From Viola odorata (lineage: Eukaryota > Streptophyta > Magnoliopsida > Malpighiales > Violaceae), in contig OY829542.1 in assembly GCA_963691705.1 (NCBI GenBank), positions 21,934,579 through 21,998,578 of the forward strand: DNA of 64,000 nt. The letters are read 5' to 3'. Under the pieces are notes generated by a model that was not told the origin of the DNA, did no database searches, and saw nothing but the letters and a program-made list of their open reading frames with translations. This document shows positions 51,940 through 63,800 of this stretch, piece after piece (within the stretch, counting starts at the first letter, position 1; every line of letters begins with the position of its first letter). Both the position numbers and the translations under genes were made by a program.

Positions 51940-53966
51940 TTAGGGTTTGGGCTTGAGGTGACCCTCGTTGGCGAGCTTGAAGACGCGGCCTTGAGAAGCA
52001 GCTGCTTTTTTGGAGGAGAGCGCGGCGACGAAGGTGTTGCGGACTTGGGTGGGCGAGAAAGGGAAGTGGTTAGAGACCAAAGAGTTGAGCAGAGAGGCGG
52101 TTCCTTCGCGGTAGAGGAGGCCGTAGCCGTCGTTGCGAGTGTTGGAAAGCGCTTGCTGGAAAGTCATCCCGCCGCCGGTGAAACCAGGCAACTGACCGTT
52201 TGGTGCACCAAATGCATTCCCCATTGTTCCCCACCACCCCAATATTCCCCACACCATCCCTGGGTTGTTCCTCCAGTAACTGCATTCATAATATTCATTA
52301 ATTATTACCCAAACGTTAGAAAAAATAATAATAAATGAGTTCGAGTCTCATGTCAGTATATTAAAAAAAAAGTAAAATATAATTTTTTTTCATAAAAAAT
52401 TCAAATAGTAAAGTATGAGGACTAAAATAGTACTGTTTGCAAAATTGAGGGATCGATGGAGCATTATATGGTGAAATTAATGAATTAATTAAAATATCAA
52501 TTTTTTAGAGACTTGAATTGAACCTTAATATTGTAGATCTCCAATCTCTAGCCAGTTTCCCCATCAATATATTATAATTAACTACTCCTATATTAATTAC
52601 ATGGAAGGAGACAGTGTACTCAAAGCTTAGACTTTTGACTTTTGTCTCCTTAATTTGTGACGAAAATAGGGAAACCAAATATATTGTTTTATAAAAAGTA
52701 AATAAAAAGGAAACATATAAAAAAATTCTAAAAAAATTAAAACAATTTTCTAAGATGGTATTTCAATTTTCATGATTTTATCTAACTTTAATGATCTCAA
52801 AACTTTAAATTAAAATTAATAAATCTTGCTAAATTTATCTACGTGTTAATTATATCTTTCTTTTTCATGAACAGTTAGTTTAAATTTCGTAGATCTACAA
52901 AAATGAAACTAAAATTTTGAAATGTTATTTAGAAAAAAAATTCATGTTACAAAATAAGTTTAACGACTTGAAAATAAATTGAAACCTAGCTAGACACCAC
53001 ATAAATTAATGCCAAAAAAATGAGAAGAGACCTACTTGCAAGTGAAAGGAGAGTTTGGATCAATGACGATGGGTGGTGATGAGGGGATGCCCGGAGTCGG
53101 CGGAGTGACTGTTGGAGGAGTTGGTGGTGGAAATACGATTGGGGTTGGAGTGGAAGGAGTTGATGGAGTGGAAGGAGTGGAAGGAGTGGATGGAGTGGTG
53201 GGAGGGTAGTATCCACCACCGCCACGTGGAGGATTCGACGGTGTTGATGGGGTGGGGACGGTTGGTGGGGTGCCACAGTTCCCGGTGGGAGGAGGATTTG
53301 TGGACGGTGTTGATGGGGTTGGAGTGTATCCACCGCCGCCGTGTGATGGTGTTGGGGTTGGGTCATGATGAGAAGGTGGGGTCCCACCATAGCTGCCTCC
53401 ACCGTGTGATGGTGTCGTTGGTGTAGTACTACCTCCGTGGGATGGGGTGCCATGGGAACCTGCACTCTCAACGTGTCACAGATACATACAAATATGTGAA
53501 TATTTATTTATCAATTATGAGACAAAGGTACTAGCTAGCAATTATTTATTTTTTCAAATTATTTTTTAGGGTCAAGCTAGACACATATTAACTACCAATT
53601 AATTTACACATAATGATTTTTTTTTAATTCGAAAATACTCGAATAAATATGGAAAAAAAGACCTAATAGATGTTACTAAAGCTGCGTTTGGTATCATTTG
53701 TGGTTTTTGATTTTCTGCTCTTCATACACCTAAAAAGAATTTAAAAGAAAGAAAAACAGCAAAAAGAAAGATTTAAAATAAGTAATTGAAGAGAGATTTA
53801 TACCAGAAGGAGGGTTGTGGTGGGCGGCGGGGGGGTGAGGGTCAGATGGGGAGTAGTAGGTTTCTTGGTTGTCAAAGGTGGATGAGGAGGAAGCAATGGC
53901 ATTGTAGGAATTAGAAGCCAAAAGCAGCACCAAGAGCATGAAGAGATTAGAGGGGTGTGGCGCCAT
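51940..53966 (-). CDS. PDF1: PROTODERMAL FACTOR 1-like proline-rich cell-wall protein
   Basis: Three exons: 53966-53804, 53459-53036 and 52279-51940, together 927 bp or 308 residues (Arabidopsis PDF1 is of similar length). Splice sites are GT-AG: donor after TTCTG, acceptor GTGCAG/GTTCCC; donor TGCAA/GTAGGT, acceptor TGCAG/TTACTGG. Joined frames read PPS-G-SHGTPSHGG and SPFTC-N-YWRNNPG. A signal peptide (LFMLLVLLLASNSYNAIAS) is followed by a Ser/Pro/Thr/Gly-rich extensin-like region with SHGGG, GGYTPTPSTPS and TPSTPSTPSTPS repeats (about 55-180). The conserved C-terminal domain follows: WRNNPGMVWGILGWWGTMGN, FQQALSNTRNDGYGLLYREG, FPFSPTQVRNTFVAALSSKK, LANEGHLKPKP. The family is expressed in the L1/epidermal layer and secreted to the wall. 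The frame is unbroken. Confidence 0.92.
52334..52376 (+). repeat. Possible SINE tail within PDF1 intron 2
   Basis: AGTTCGAGTCTC resembles a tRNA-type B box and is followed by a run of nine A residues (52363-52371). No A box or full tRNA-like head could be recognised, so this is weak. Confidence 0.25.
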
Positions 53967-54041
53967 GGTGATCGATCGATGATCAACTTTTGTTGTAAGT
54001 AGTAAATGACGACGATGAAGAAGATGAAGTTGATGATGTTA

Positions 54042-54048
54042 TTATATA
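54042..54048 (-). promoter_or_regulatory. TATA box of PDF1
   Basis: The - strand reads CCTATATAATAAC, 76 bp upstream of the PDF1 ATG. A transcription start about 30 bp downstream would leave a 5' UTR of about 45-50 bp. Confidence 0.6.
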
Positions 54049-54133
54049 GGCGTAGGAGGAGAAAAGATGAGAAGGAGAGGAAGTTAATATGAGCAGGTGA
54101 AGGAGTATGTGGTTAGTTGATGTGTTGCAGGAT

Positions 54134-54142
54134 GCATTAATG
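54134..54142 (-). promoter_or_regulatory. L1-box-like site upstream of PDF1
   Basis: GCATTAATG (both strands similar) lies about 90 bp upstream of the TATA box. HD-ZIP IV factors (ATML1/PDF2) bind TAAATG(C/T)A or GCATTAAATGC. This site lacks one A of the longer form; on the - strand it reads TTAATGCA, one mismatch to TAAATGCA. No perfect L1 box was found between the TATA box and the LINE. Confidence 0.35.
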
Positions 54143-54569
54143 TCGTTTGCGCACTGTGCATTGTATGCAATCATACCTCTCATCTTCTTCTTGTTCTTAA
54201 AAAATAAATATATATATATCTCTCCCTCCACCTCACCGGCCCGGTCCTATATCTATAATAAAATTCAAGACTTTTTATTTTTCATAAGCAATGACATTTA
54301 TTAATGGTCTAAGAACGAGCGAAGGGAGAGCAATCTTTTTTTTTTGCTTTCATAAAAGGTCATCGTTCTTTCATGCAACTTTCGTCATTTAATTGTTACT
54401 ATTAATACAAAGGCAAAGCAATATGCATGGGATTGAGAGAGTATAGCTTTTTATTTAATCTTTTTATTATTATTGGTAGCCTAGATTAATGGACAGTCAC
54501 ATGTAAATTGTAATGTGACATCGTAATCCGAGAATTCCATATCGATATTATAATTAATTTTCTTATAAC

Positions 54570-54582
54570 AATAACTATGTAA
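54570..54582 (+). repeat. Left target-site duplication of the full-length LINE
   Basis: AATAACTATGTAA, identical to 60049-60061. The following A residues make the exact LINE start ambiguous by a few bases. Confidence 0.85.
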
Positions 54583-54727
54583 AAAGCTCCAAAATTCTCG
54601 GAATACTTACCTAGCCGCAGCTTTCCATCGCCGCCCCCCTCCCCCCTCCGGCTAGCCCACTGCTGCCGGAGAGCCCAAAATACCAACACCCACTGTGTTG
54701 GCGTAATATTCCCTCCCTTCTCCGAGC

Positions 54728-56212
54728 ATGCCTCCCCTCTCTGCCATGCGTGAGTTTAAAAACCCCATTACCACTTTCTACCTTGAAAATCTCCCGTTAC
54801 AGGTAGATCATAAAACCCTTGAATACCTGTTGGTTAGGCGATGGAAACTACCGGAATTCCAATGGGTGCGTGATGTTTTCATCCCTCGGCGCCGCAACAA
54901 GGCGGGCCTTCGTTTTGGTTTTGTCCGGCTAGAGGGTGTTCATGACCCTTCGGAGATGGTGTCAGCTCTAGGTAAACAATACATAGGAGCATCAGCAATC
55001 CGTTGCAGCTTGGAGCGCTTTGGGAGGAAACCTACCTCGGAACACGCAACCCCGCCTCCGAAGAAGAAAGCAAACTAGCCCATGTTAGGGAATGGGACTC
55101 GGGGTCGATCAGGTTCATGGCCATCTCAGAGGCCACGGACAATAGTGCCGGAAACTCCAGAACAGGAACAACCTCGGCCAGAAGTAGAGCCTCCTCCAGT
55201 GCAAGAACCCGCTAGCAACACTCCTGGCAGTATCATCGACCTTCACATCCCCGACGAAAATAAGATATGGTTGGATCGTAGCGCAATTGGAGTTTTGCGG
55301 CACATAGAAAAAGCAACAGAAATTCAGGAACTATTGACAGAAGTTGATCTCATATGTGATGCTAAGTTGATGGGCAGGGGGATGGTCCTCCTGGAATTCC
55401 CAAACCACGAGGAGTACCTTAGAGCCATGACCCGAAATAACCTAGCAGTTGAGGAGATTCTGATTAAGATAATGCCGTGGTCAGAAACAAAATCTTATGG
55501 GGGCCGCTTCTGTTGGGTCCAATGCACGGGACTCCCTTTTCAAGTGTGGGGGATGGAGGCGTTCAAGGCCATAGCAAGCTCGATAGGGGAACTGATTGTG
55601 GTAGATGAAAATACCTTGAATAGGAAACGCTTGGACGCGGCGAGATTTTTGATCTGGGTAGACACAGTGAACATTAATAGAGAGCTCATGGTCCGTCTGG
55701 AGGGCAAGACGCATAAGGTTTGGATGCATGAGGAACCCATACAAGGAGCAATCTCTAATCTGGACTGGATGATAGGGGCTGACATGGAAGTAGTTAGCGA
55801 AGTCGATGAAGACGAAAATAACCACGAGGAGGTAGATGGTCCGCTGAACACCTCTGTTGCCCAAGACTCGGGGCAGAAATCCTTGACCTCTGATGTGGCA
55901 AACCATCCCATTCCCATCCTCAAGAGGTCGTTCATAAATGTCCGTCGTCCCACCTACAAATTTAAAAGGCTAGTTAGAGAACAAGGCAACCTTGAGAATG
56001 TTTCTTCGGGTACTGTACCATCCACGGCAGAAGGGATGGTGAGCGACTCAGCCATAAACAACATGAATAAAAATTTCGAGAAACCTTTGTTGGAGGGGGC
56101 AGCATGGGACCTGGGTGTTGCGATGTCCCTCACGGGAGCAGCCAACGAAGAGAACTTCCGAAAGTTTGATAGGGAACGCTTTACCTGTGAAGAATGTAAT
56201 GTCCGGAGTTGA
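54728..56212 (+). pseudogene. LINE ORF1, RNA-binding protein with one in-frame TAG
   Basis: The RNA-binding partner of the LINE particle. The frame from ATG 54728 runs 494 codons, with a single TAG at 55076-55078 between KKKAN and PMLGN. Residues about 14-90 form an RRM: RNP2-like TFYLENLPL, RNP1-like LRFGFVRL, then CSLERFGRK. A Pro/Glu-rich linker follows (about 130-155). Then comes the DUF4283-type core (LDRSAIGVLRHIEKATEIQE, LLEFPNHEEYLRAM, GGRFCWVQCTGLPFQVWGME). The segment MVRLEGKTHKVWMHEEP stands where other LINE ORF1s carry a zinc knuckle, and no CCHC is visible. The acidic and basic C-terminal parts follow. Apart from the TAG the frame is clean. Confidence 0.85.
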
Positions 56213-56244
56213 GTACCTAACTGATACGAGAGAAGTATATTCCA

Positions 56245-59200
56245 ATGGTTAAATTGATGTCTTGGAATTGTAGGGGTTTGAGTGGACTTCAGAAAAGGAG
56301 AGCTGTTAAACAAATTATCAGGCGGGAACAACTTGACGTTGCGTTTCTTCAGGAGACCAAATGCGACCAAGTGTCGGGTTTCTTTGTAAACAATATATGG
56401 AACGGTGCTGGAGTCAAGTGGGCGTCGGTCCCTGCATGTGGCAGGTCGGGGGGTCTCCTCACATTGTGGAATCAGGACAAGGTTGAGGTGACGAGGGTAA
56501 TCCCAGGAGACAGATTTATTTGGATGGAGGGTTGTGTTAAGGACCAAAATTTTAGTTGTGGGATGGTGAATATTTATGCTCCCTCAGAAGCAGCGGGTAG
56601 AGAAATTTTATGGGACCAACTTAACTCCATATTCAGGACTGCTACTGTTCCTATACTTGTAGCAGGAGATTTTAATGAGATTCTTAGCCCAGAGGATAGA
56701 TCAAGGGTGGCAACCGAGACACGTGGATCACGGGATTTCCAAAGATGGGTTCAAGATAATCACCTTCGAGACATACCCCTTTTGGGTAGACGTTTTACCT
56801 GGGCAAACTCCTATAGTAGAAGCCGCATTGATCGGATATTAGTGCAGTCGGGCTGGGATACATATTGGCCCGACTTCAGAATGTCAGCTTTGGGTAGAGA
56901 TGGCTCAGACCACGTTCCTCTGTTGCTGGGTTTGGGAGTCACAGATTGGGGAGCCAAACCTTTCCGGGACCTTGCGGTGTGGTGGAGTCATCCAGGATTT
57001 AAAGAGCACGTGAAGGCTATTTGGAGGGAAGCTAGCTTGGAATACCCAGGTAACTTCACAGTGTTTAAAAAACTGAAATTCCTTAAAGAGAGATTGCGCA
57101 CATGGAATAAACAAGTTTTTGGGAACCTTGGGACTAAATTCCGGGATCTTACAACAGAATTAAATCATTTAGACTGTGAGGCTGACATTAGAGAACTGTC
57201 CATGGAAGAAACCACCAGAATGCAGAGGGTTCAGGCTGAACTTTGGGACACAGAGGGACAGCTTTGCAGCATGTGGCAACAGAAATCGAGATTGAGGTGG
57301 GACTCGTTGGGAGACAGAAATACTGGTTTCTTCCACCTGGTAGCGAAGCTGGAATTAGCGAGATGCAGCATGACTGAGATCATCCATAATAACTTCAGAC
57401 TGAAGACCCCCACGGAGATCAAAGGGGCGGCTGTAAACTACTATGCAGATTTCTACAAAACAATTAAATGGGACAGACCCCGTATGGTGGATTTGGGCTT
57501 TAGAAAATTGAACCACGTGGAGGTCGGGGATCTTGATCAGGAGGTCTCAATGGAGGAAATCTAGGAGGCTATTAAGAACTCAGGAAGCGACAAAGTTCCA
57601 GGTCCGGACGGATGGACGATGGGTTTTATTAAGAAAGCCTGGGAGATTATAGGATTAGAGTTCAGTGAACTTATAAAGCAGTTCTTTCGCATGGGAATCT
57701 TCCCTAAAGGAACAAATACCTCCTTCATCACGTTAATTCCAAAAATTAAAGGGGCGAAGAGGTTCAAGGAGTATCGACCAATTAGCCTTGTCAGTAGCTT
57801 CTATAAGGTGATTTCGAAAATCTTAGCTACTCGACTTTCGAGAGCCATTTCTTCGGTTGTCAGTGAATCTCAATTTGGCTTCCTTAAAGGCAGATGTACT
57901 CTGGATTGCATCATGGTGGCTAATGAAGTTATCCATTCCATGAACCGAAATGGTAAAGTGGGTTTTCTGTTTAAACTCGATTTCGAGAAAGCTTATGATT
58001 CGGTGGAATGGTCGTACCTCTTCGATATCCTGCAGCTAATGGGATTCAGTCAAAAGTGGATTGGTTGGATAAAGCAATGCCTGTCGTCCGCTCGGGTTTC
58101 GGTGCTTATAAATGGCTCCCCGACTGCGGAATTTCAGTTGAGTAGAGGCCTCCGGCAGGGTTGCTCCTTATCCCCGTTTCTTTTTAACATCGCGGTTGAA
58201 GGCCTACACCTCTTGATGTTGAGAGCGAAAGCTTGTGGTTTGATACGTGGGATAGATGTTTATGACAGATGGAACATTACGCACCTCCAATATGCAGATG
58301 ACACTCTTATTTTCGCCAACAATGAAGAAGCAGAGGTCCAAAATATTAAAGGTATCCTTCGTTGGTTTGATGCATATTCTGGCTTGAAAGTGAACTATCA
58401 CAAGAGTACTCTAGTTGGCATTAACGTTTACAGACCGCTTGGAGAAACTATGGCGACTAGAGCGGGTTGCAAGTTCGAAACCCTTCCGGTTAATTATCTT
58501 GGCTCGAAGGTCGGTATGAATCCGAGACGTCTGTCAAACTGGACGGACCTCATCAGGAAACTGCGGGAGAAACTAGCTACTTGGAAGGGTCCGTTTCTGT
58601 CGTTAGGGGTGCGGCTTACCTTGATCAAATCCGTTCTTGAGAGCATCCCAATTTACAACATGTCGATCTATAAAATGCCTAAGGGGATTGTTCAGAAGTG
58701 TGAGCAGATTATGAGACAATTCCTATGGAGTGGTGGTGACAGCAAGCTTGGTCTAGCTAAAGTGAAATGGTCTAAAATCACTCGGCCGAAGGAGATGGGT
58801 GGGCTGGGATTGAGAGATCTTCGGTTGAGAAAAGACGTCCTTCTTTTCAAATGGGTGTGGGGGGCGCTCAAAGGTGGTAATAAACTGTGGACTCAGATTG
58901 CTCGTGACCAGTATAATTGTAAAAATGTGGGAAACTTCTGGCAACAGAATCATGGAGCGCTCTCTCCCACGTGGAAAGACATCCTTGCAGTCTGGGGAAG
59001 AGGCGGAGACAGGTTCAAATATTGGACAGAGCACACTCGTCTTTCGCTTGGTACAGGAGACTCTTTAATCTTTTGGTGGGACCCCTGGGCTACTGATATT
59101 CCTCTTGCTCTTCGGTATCCACGTTTGTACAGCCTTACGGGATCCAAAGAGGGAACTGTTCAATCATTTGGTGAATGGATTGGGGACGTGTGGGTGTGGA

Positions 59201-59934
59201 ACTGGTGCTGGCGCAGAGCTATTTTTGAGTGGGAAGCGGAGGAGGTCCAAGAGTTAATTACGTTGCTGCCCAAACCATCAAGGAACGACCAGCAAGACAC
59301 GATAGGGTGGGCACTTGAACCTTCGAGAGAGTACTCGGTACAGTCATTAGCCTCTTCCATTGAGAACTCCAATTTCCGTGACCAAGCTAATGAGCTGCTT
59401 TCCTCCTGTTGGCAGCAGCTGGTTCCCCATCGTATAGAGCTCTTCGTGTGGTTGGTTCTCCAAGATAGGATTTCTACCCGTGATTTTCTTCGTCGGCGCA
59501 ACATCATCCCTGATAGTGAAAACAGATGCCCTCAATGTGACGTGCCCCGGGAGTGTGTTAATCATCTGTTTCTGGACTGCTCTACAACGAGACCTCTGTG
59601 GGACTTCATGCTACAATGGGCAGGTGTTACCTGGTGTGGCCCACGTACTGTCCAGGAGCTTTGGGTTCAGTGGAAAGGCTTGATAAATTGGAAGTCCAAA
59701 AAAGCTAATTCCATGTGGCTTATCCTCATCTACGTGGTGCTTTGGCAGTTATGGCACCAACGGAACAACAAGATCTTTGCCAATGATACACCAAGTCCCA
59801 TGCGAACTGGTAGAGCGATTTTTAGTACATGGCACAGGTGGATTAGAAGCTGGGAACCAACTTTCCCCTATTCCCCCACACAAATGATTATATCTACAGC
59901 GTGGCTTGAATCTTGGTCTCGGCCTGGAATGTAA
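56245..59934 (+). pseudogene. LINE ORF2, endonuclease/reverse transcriptase with one in-frame TAG
   Basis: 1229 codons from ATG 56245 (MVKLMSWNCRGLSG), interrupted once by TAG at 57562-57564 in a position that reads Trp (EIWEAIKQ) in the related copy at 61036-64000. Order: AP endonuclease (FLQETKC, GMVNIYAPSE, VAGDFNEI, SRIDRILVQSG, SDHVPLL); RT (SFITLIPKIKGAKRFKEYRP, FGFLKGRCTLDCIM, FKLDFEKAYDSVEW, LRQGCSLSPFLFN) with catalytic YADD at residues 683-686 (58291-58302); post-RT region (LIKSVLESIPIYNMSIYKMP); and a C-terminal zinc segment (CPQCDVPRECVNHLFLDC). All catalytic motifs appear intact, so only the stop separates this copy from a complete ORF2. Confidence 0.9.
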
Positions 59935-60048
59935 TGTCTATCCCCTGGTTTGAGATTTCTCTTTGCTGTTCTGACAATTGTTCCTTTGTTTTGCTGTCAT
60001 GTACCCCATGACACTTAACCTCAATAATACATCAGCTTATTTTAAAAA

Positions 60049-60061
60049 AATAACTATGTAA
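60049..60061 (+). repeat. Right target-site duplication of the full-length LINE
   Basis: AATAACTATGTAA directly after the A tail, identical to 54570-54582. Its first A residues merge with the tail. Confidence 0.85.
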
Positions 60062-60130
60062 CACAAATTTCATTTTCTTGTAATGTGTCATTCTTTCTTG
60101 TTTTCTAATAAGAAAAATTCAATAATTATA

Positions 60131-60775
60131 CTCCCTCCTTCCACGATTGTATGTCGTTTTCCTACCGAAAACAAAAGGGAATGGTATTTGACGTTTTTGA
60201 GGACACGTAAGCCATTCTGTATTGTAATTACCAAACACCCCTCTGTCTTGATCATATTCACTACTCCCGTCCATCTCTGCCGACTCATCCTCCATCTTTG
60301 CCTTCTTCCTCAAACACAAATAACAATTCCTTCCTCAATCAAATCAAAATCAAAATCAAAATCATCCAACCCAATCAAAATCTAAACCCAATCAATTGGA
60401 GGAAAAGAAAACAGAAAAGAAAATACAAGGAGGAAGAGCGTCGGTGGTGTTGGTGTGGTCGGAGCGGAGACGGCGACTTGATGAGAAACAAAGACGGTGG
60501 TGTTGGTGCGGTCGGAGCGATCAGAGCGGAGACAAGGAGAAAGAAGAAGGAAATAGAGAAACATAGAGACAGAGAAGACAAGGAAAGGAAAAAAGCAGCA
60601 GCAGTAGAGGGCAGCATCTGCTTCCCGACCTTTATTTGAGTCAAATGGCTTGATTGTAATTATGTCTAAAAAAATGAGTAAATGGAAAACATGCACCAAT
60701 AAACAATTACCATATATCAATTGCTCAACAGTGTTTTACTGTGCTGGAACGACATACAATCGTGGAAGGAGGGAG
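60131..60775. mobile_element. Mariner/Stowaway-type non-autonomous element (645 bp)
   Basis: Perfect inverted ends: CTCCCTCCTTCCACGATTGT at the left and its reverse complement at the right, continuing through ATGTCGTT. It is flanked by TA on both sides (60129-60130 and 60776-60777). The CTCCCTCC terminus plus TA is the Stowaway/Tc1-mariner signature. It is longer than typical Stowaways. The middle has two purine-rich repeats (GTGGTGTTGGTG at about 60443 and 60498). Its Lys/Glu/Arg-rich frame at 60298-60639 is probably not a gene. Confidence 0.85.
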
Positions 60776-60857
60776 TATATGTTAACGTTTTAGTGCATAT
60801 TGTCTCTATACCATAAAAAAAATTAATCTATATTGTTCACGATATATGTTAATTTAG

Positions 60858-63800
60858 TTTTTTTTTAATAAGCTGAGGATATTTTATTAAGGAGCCATTA
60901 GGGAAATGACTGCCAAAAGAGAGAATAAACAAATGTCAACTCACTTCAACAGGTGAGCTACCCAGGGAAAGCTAAGTTACGAACCTACAAAACTTGAACC
61001 AATCAGGCACTAATCTATCGCAGCTGAACCAGCTCCTAGCTAGAGACCAACGAAGCTGGACGATTGCCCCAAACATAGAGCCACGTAGAGGACGTTTCCA
61101 TTTGCGCTGATGAGTATGGAAAGGCATGATCCTTGCTCCGAAGCCAGCGTCTCCAAGTAGAGAAGATGGTGTGCAATAACTTTTGAAGGTTGAACCTCTC
61201 CTGCTGGAACACTATGCTATTCCGATGCTTCCACGAACACCATAGAATTGCCTGCAGCAACGTGTGCCACATGGCCAACGTCTGGGAGTGCTGCTCAGGA
61301 AATAAACCACGCCAGCTGTGCCACAGGTCCCCCACGTGCCTCGGACGTGTCCATAATATCCCTGCCCAACGCGAGATATTGTCCCACAGTGGATCAATTT
61401 TATTGCAATGCAGGAAGAGGTGTTGTGTACTCTCAGCTTGGGTAGAACACATAGGACAAGTGTCTGCCTCAAGAATGTTGCGCTCCCTTAGAAATTCTCG
61501 AGTTGCTATGCGGTTTTGCAGGGTCAGCCACATGAAGAATTCCACACGGAAAGGAATCGATCCCCTCCAGCATGAGAGGAGCGTATCGTTTTTAAGCTGA
61601 CCGTATCTGCTCTGTTCAAGGACCTTACACATGGTGTTTACTGAGAACTCACCTGAATTTCCCGGCTTCCAACGGAGCGAGCTGACACTATTAGTTCTGT
61701 TTGGAATCAGCAACGCCTCCTGCATTACATTTGCCTCGTCCACCTCCCACTCATATAGACCCCTCCTCCATGGCAGATGCCAACTCCACTCTGGACCATT
61801 CCAACTCCCGTAATCCCGGACAACTCCCGTCTTGTTGCTGGAAATGGAATAAAGTCTTTGGTGTTTGAGAGCTAGCGGCACTTGAGCAGCCCAGGGATCC
61901 CACAAAAAACTTACAGCTTCCCCGGACCCTATTGTGAGCTGGATGTTAGAAGTCCAAGCTCCAAACAGCGAGGAAGACCTCCCACTGACCCGCAAGATGT
62001 CTCGCCAAATGGTAGAGAGATTCGTATTAGTCTGAACCCAGAGATCTCCCAACGTGGAAATCTTATATTCTTTACGCACTATGTCCGCCCATTTCTTTTC
62101 CTCCCCCGCCAAGAGGCCCCAAATCCATTTAATAAGTAAAGCTTCATTGCGTGTCTGCATACAACCCAAACCCAGCCCTCCCAGCTCTTTTGGTAGAATT
62201 GTTTTCTACCACTTCACCTTAACTAAGCCTTGGCGCTGCTCATCTCCACTCCACAGGAAGCGGCTCATTATTTGATTACATTTCCTGATAATGCCCTTCG
62301 GCATATGGTAAAGAGACATGTTGTAAACCGGGAGACTCATAAGGACTGATTTGATTAAGGTTGTTCTCCCTCCCGCTGATAGCAGTGGTCCCTTCCACAT
62401 AGCTAGCTTCTTCTGGATTTTAAATAGCAGGAAATCCCAACTAGAGAGTCTCTTCGGGTTCATCCCCACGAAGGACCCGAGGTATTTGAATGGCAAAATC
62501 TCATATTTGCAGCCTGCTCTCCGAGCCACTGTAGACTCTAGGTATCTGAACACGTTTACGCCTACTAAGGTACTCTTGAAGTAGTTAACCTTTAGGCCTG
62601 AGAAAGCGTCGAACCAGCGCAGAATTCCTTTTACACACTGGATTTCTTCTTCATCGTTGTTGATGAAGACTAAAGTGTCGTCTGCGAACTGAAGGTGAGT
62701 GATATCCCACCCCCGGGTCTCGTTTCCGATCCCCCGTAGAAGACCTCCCAATTTGGCTCTAGCGAATAATTGATTCAACCCTTCTGCAGCGATGTTAAAC
62801 AGATATGGGGACATTGGACACCCCTGTCTCAATCCTCTACCCACTCCGAATTCCTAGGACGGAGACCCGTTAATGAGAACAGAGACCCTGGCAGATTCAA
62901 GGCACTGCTTAATATAACTGCGCCACTTGGCGCTGAACCCCATATGGTTCAGTATGTCATTCAGGTAGCTCCATTCTACTGAATCGTATGCCTTCTCAAA
63001 GTCGAGCTTGAATAGGAAGCCTTGCCGACGACTCGATTTAAGGAAATGGGTGACTTCGTTGGCGATCATGACGCAATCTAGCGTACTTTTCCCTTTGAGA
63101 AAACCATACTGAGTGTCACTGATAACAGAGGTGATTACTGACCCAAGACGATTAGCAAGAATCTTAGAAATGATCTTATATGTACTGTTAACTAAGCTGA
63201 TTGGCCTGTACTCCTTGAACCTCTTGGCTGAATTGACTTTCGGAATCAGGGTGAGGAAAGAAGAATTTGCACCGTGGGGAAATCTGCCAGTCTTAAAAAA
63301 ATCTGAAACCAATGTACTGATGTCACCTCCTATCGTGCCCCACGCTTTCTGAATGAACGTGAATGAAAACCCATCCGGCCCAGGTGTTTTTTCCCTCCCA
63401 CATTGTTTAATGGCCTCCCAGATTTCAGCCCCCGGAACTTCCCTGTCTAGCCATATGGACTGATCAGAACTTAGTTTCTTAAAACCCAAATCCTGCATGC
63501 GAGGCCTATCCCAAGTATCTGCTTTGAAGAAGTTGGCATAATATCTGACTGCTGCTGCTTTGATCTCTGTGGGAGCAGTCAGCCGGACATTGTCCTCCAT
63601 GATCTCGGTTATATTGTTTCTCCTGTTCATGCACAAAGCAATTTGGTGAAAGTATCTGGTATTACGGTCTCCCTGAGCATCCCAACGGGTCCTTGCTTTT
63701 CGCTGCCACAACCTGCTTTCATGTTCCTGTTTCTCCCATAGCGCCGCTTCTGCCACGTCCTTATCTAGACTTTCCTCCTCTGTTAACTCTCTTTCGTCTG

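Larger units (their letters stand above)
54583..60048 (+). mobile_element. Full-length LINE (L1 superfamily, BNR-like, RRM-type ORF1)
   Basis: About 5.47 kb bounded by an identical 13-bp duplication (54570-54582 and 60049-60061), with a short A tail at 60044-60050. It has a GC-rich 5' UTR, ORF1 (54728-56212), a 32-bp gap, ORF2 (56245-59934) and a 3' UTR. ORF1 carries an RNA-recognition motif rather than a zinc knuckle, as in the BNR-type L1 sub-clade of plants. Perfect duplications imply a young insertion. Each ORF holds one in-frame TAG. It lies head to head with PDF1. Confidence 0.88.

Noticed and set aside
53112..53426. 104-residue Trp/Glu/Gly-rich + strand frame
   Set aside because: It is the complement of PDF1 exon 2 (Ser/Pro/Thr repeats) and has no independent support.
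60298..60639. 113-residue basic/acidic frame inside the Stowaway-type element, considered as a transposase
   Set aside because: No DDD/DDE residues or helix-turn-helix; purine-rich low-complexity composition.
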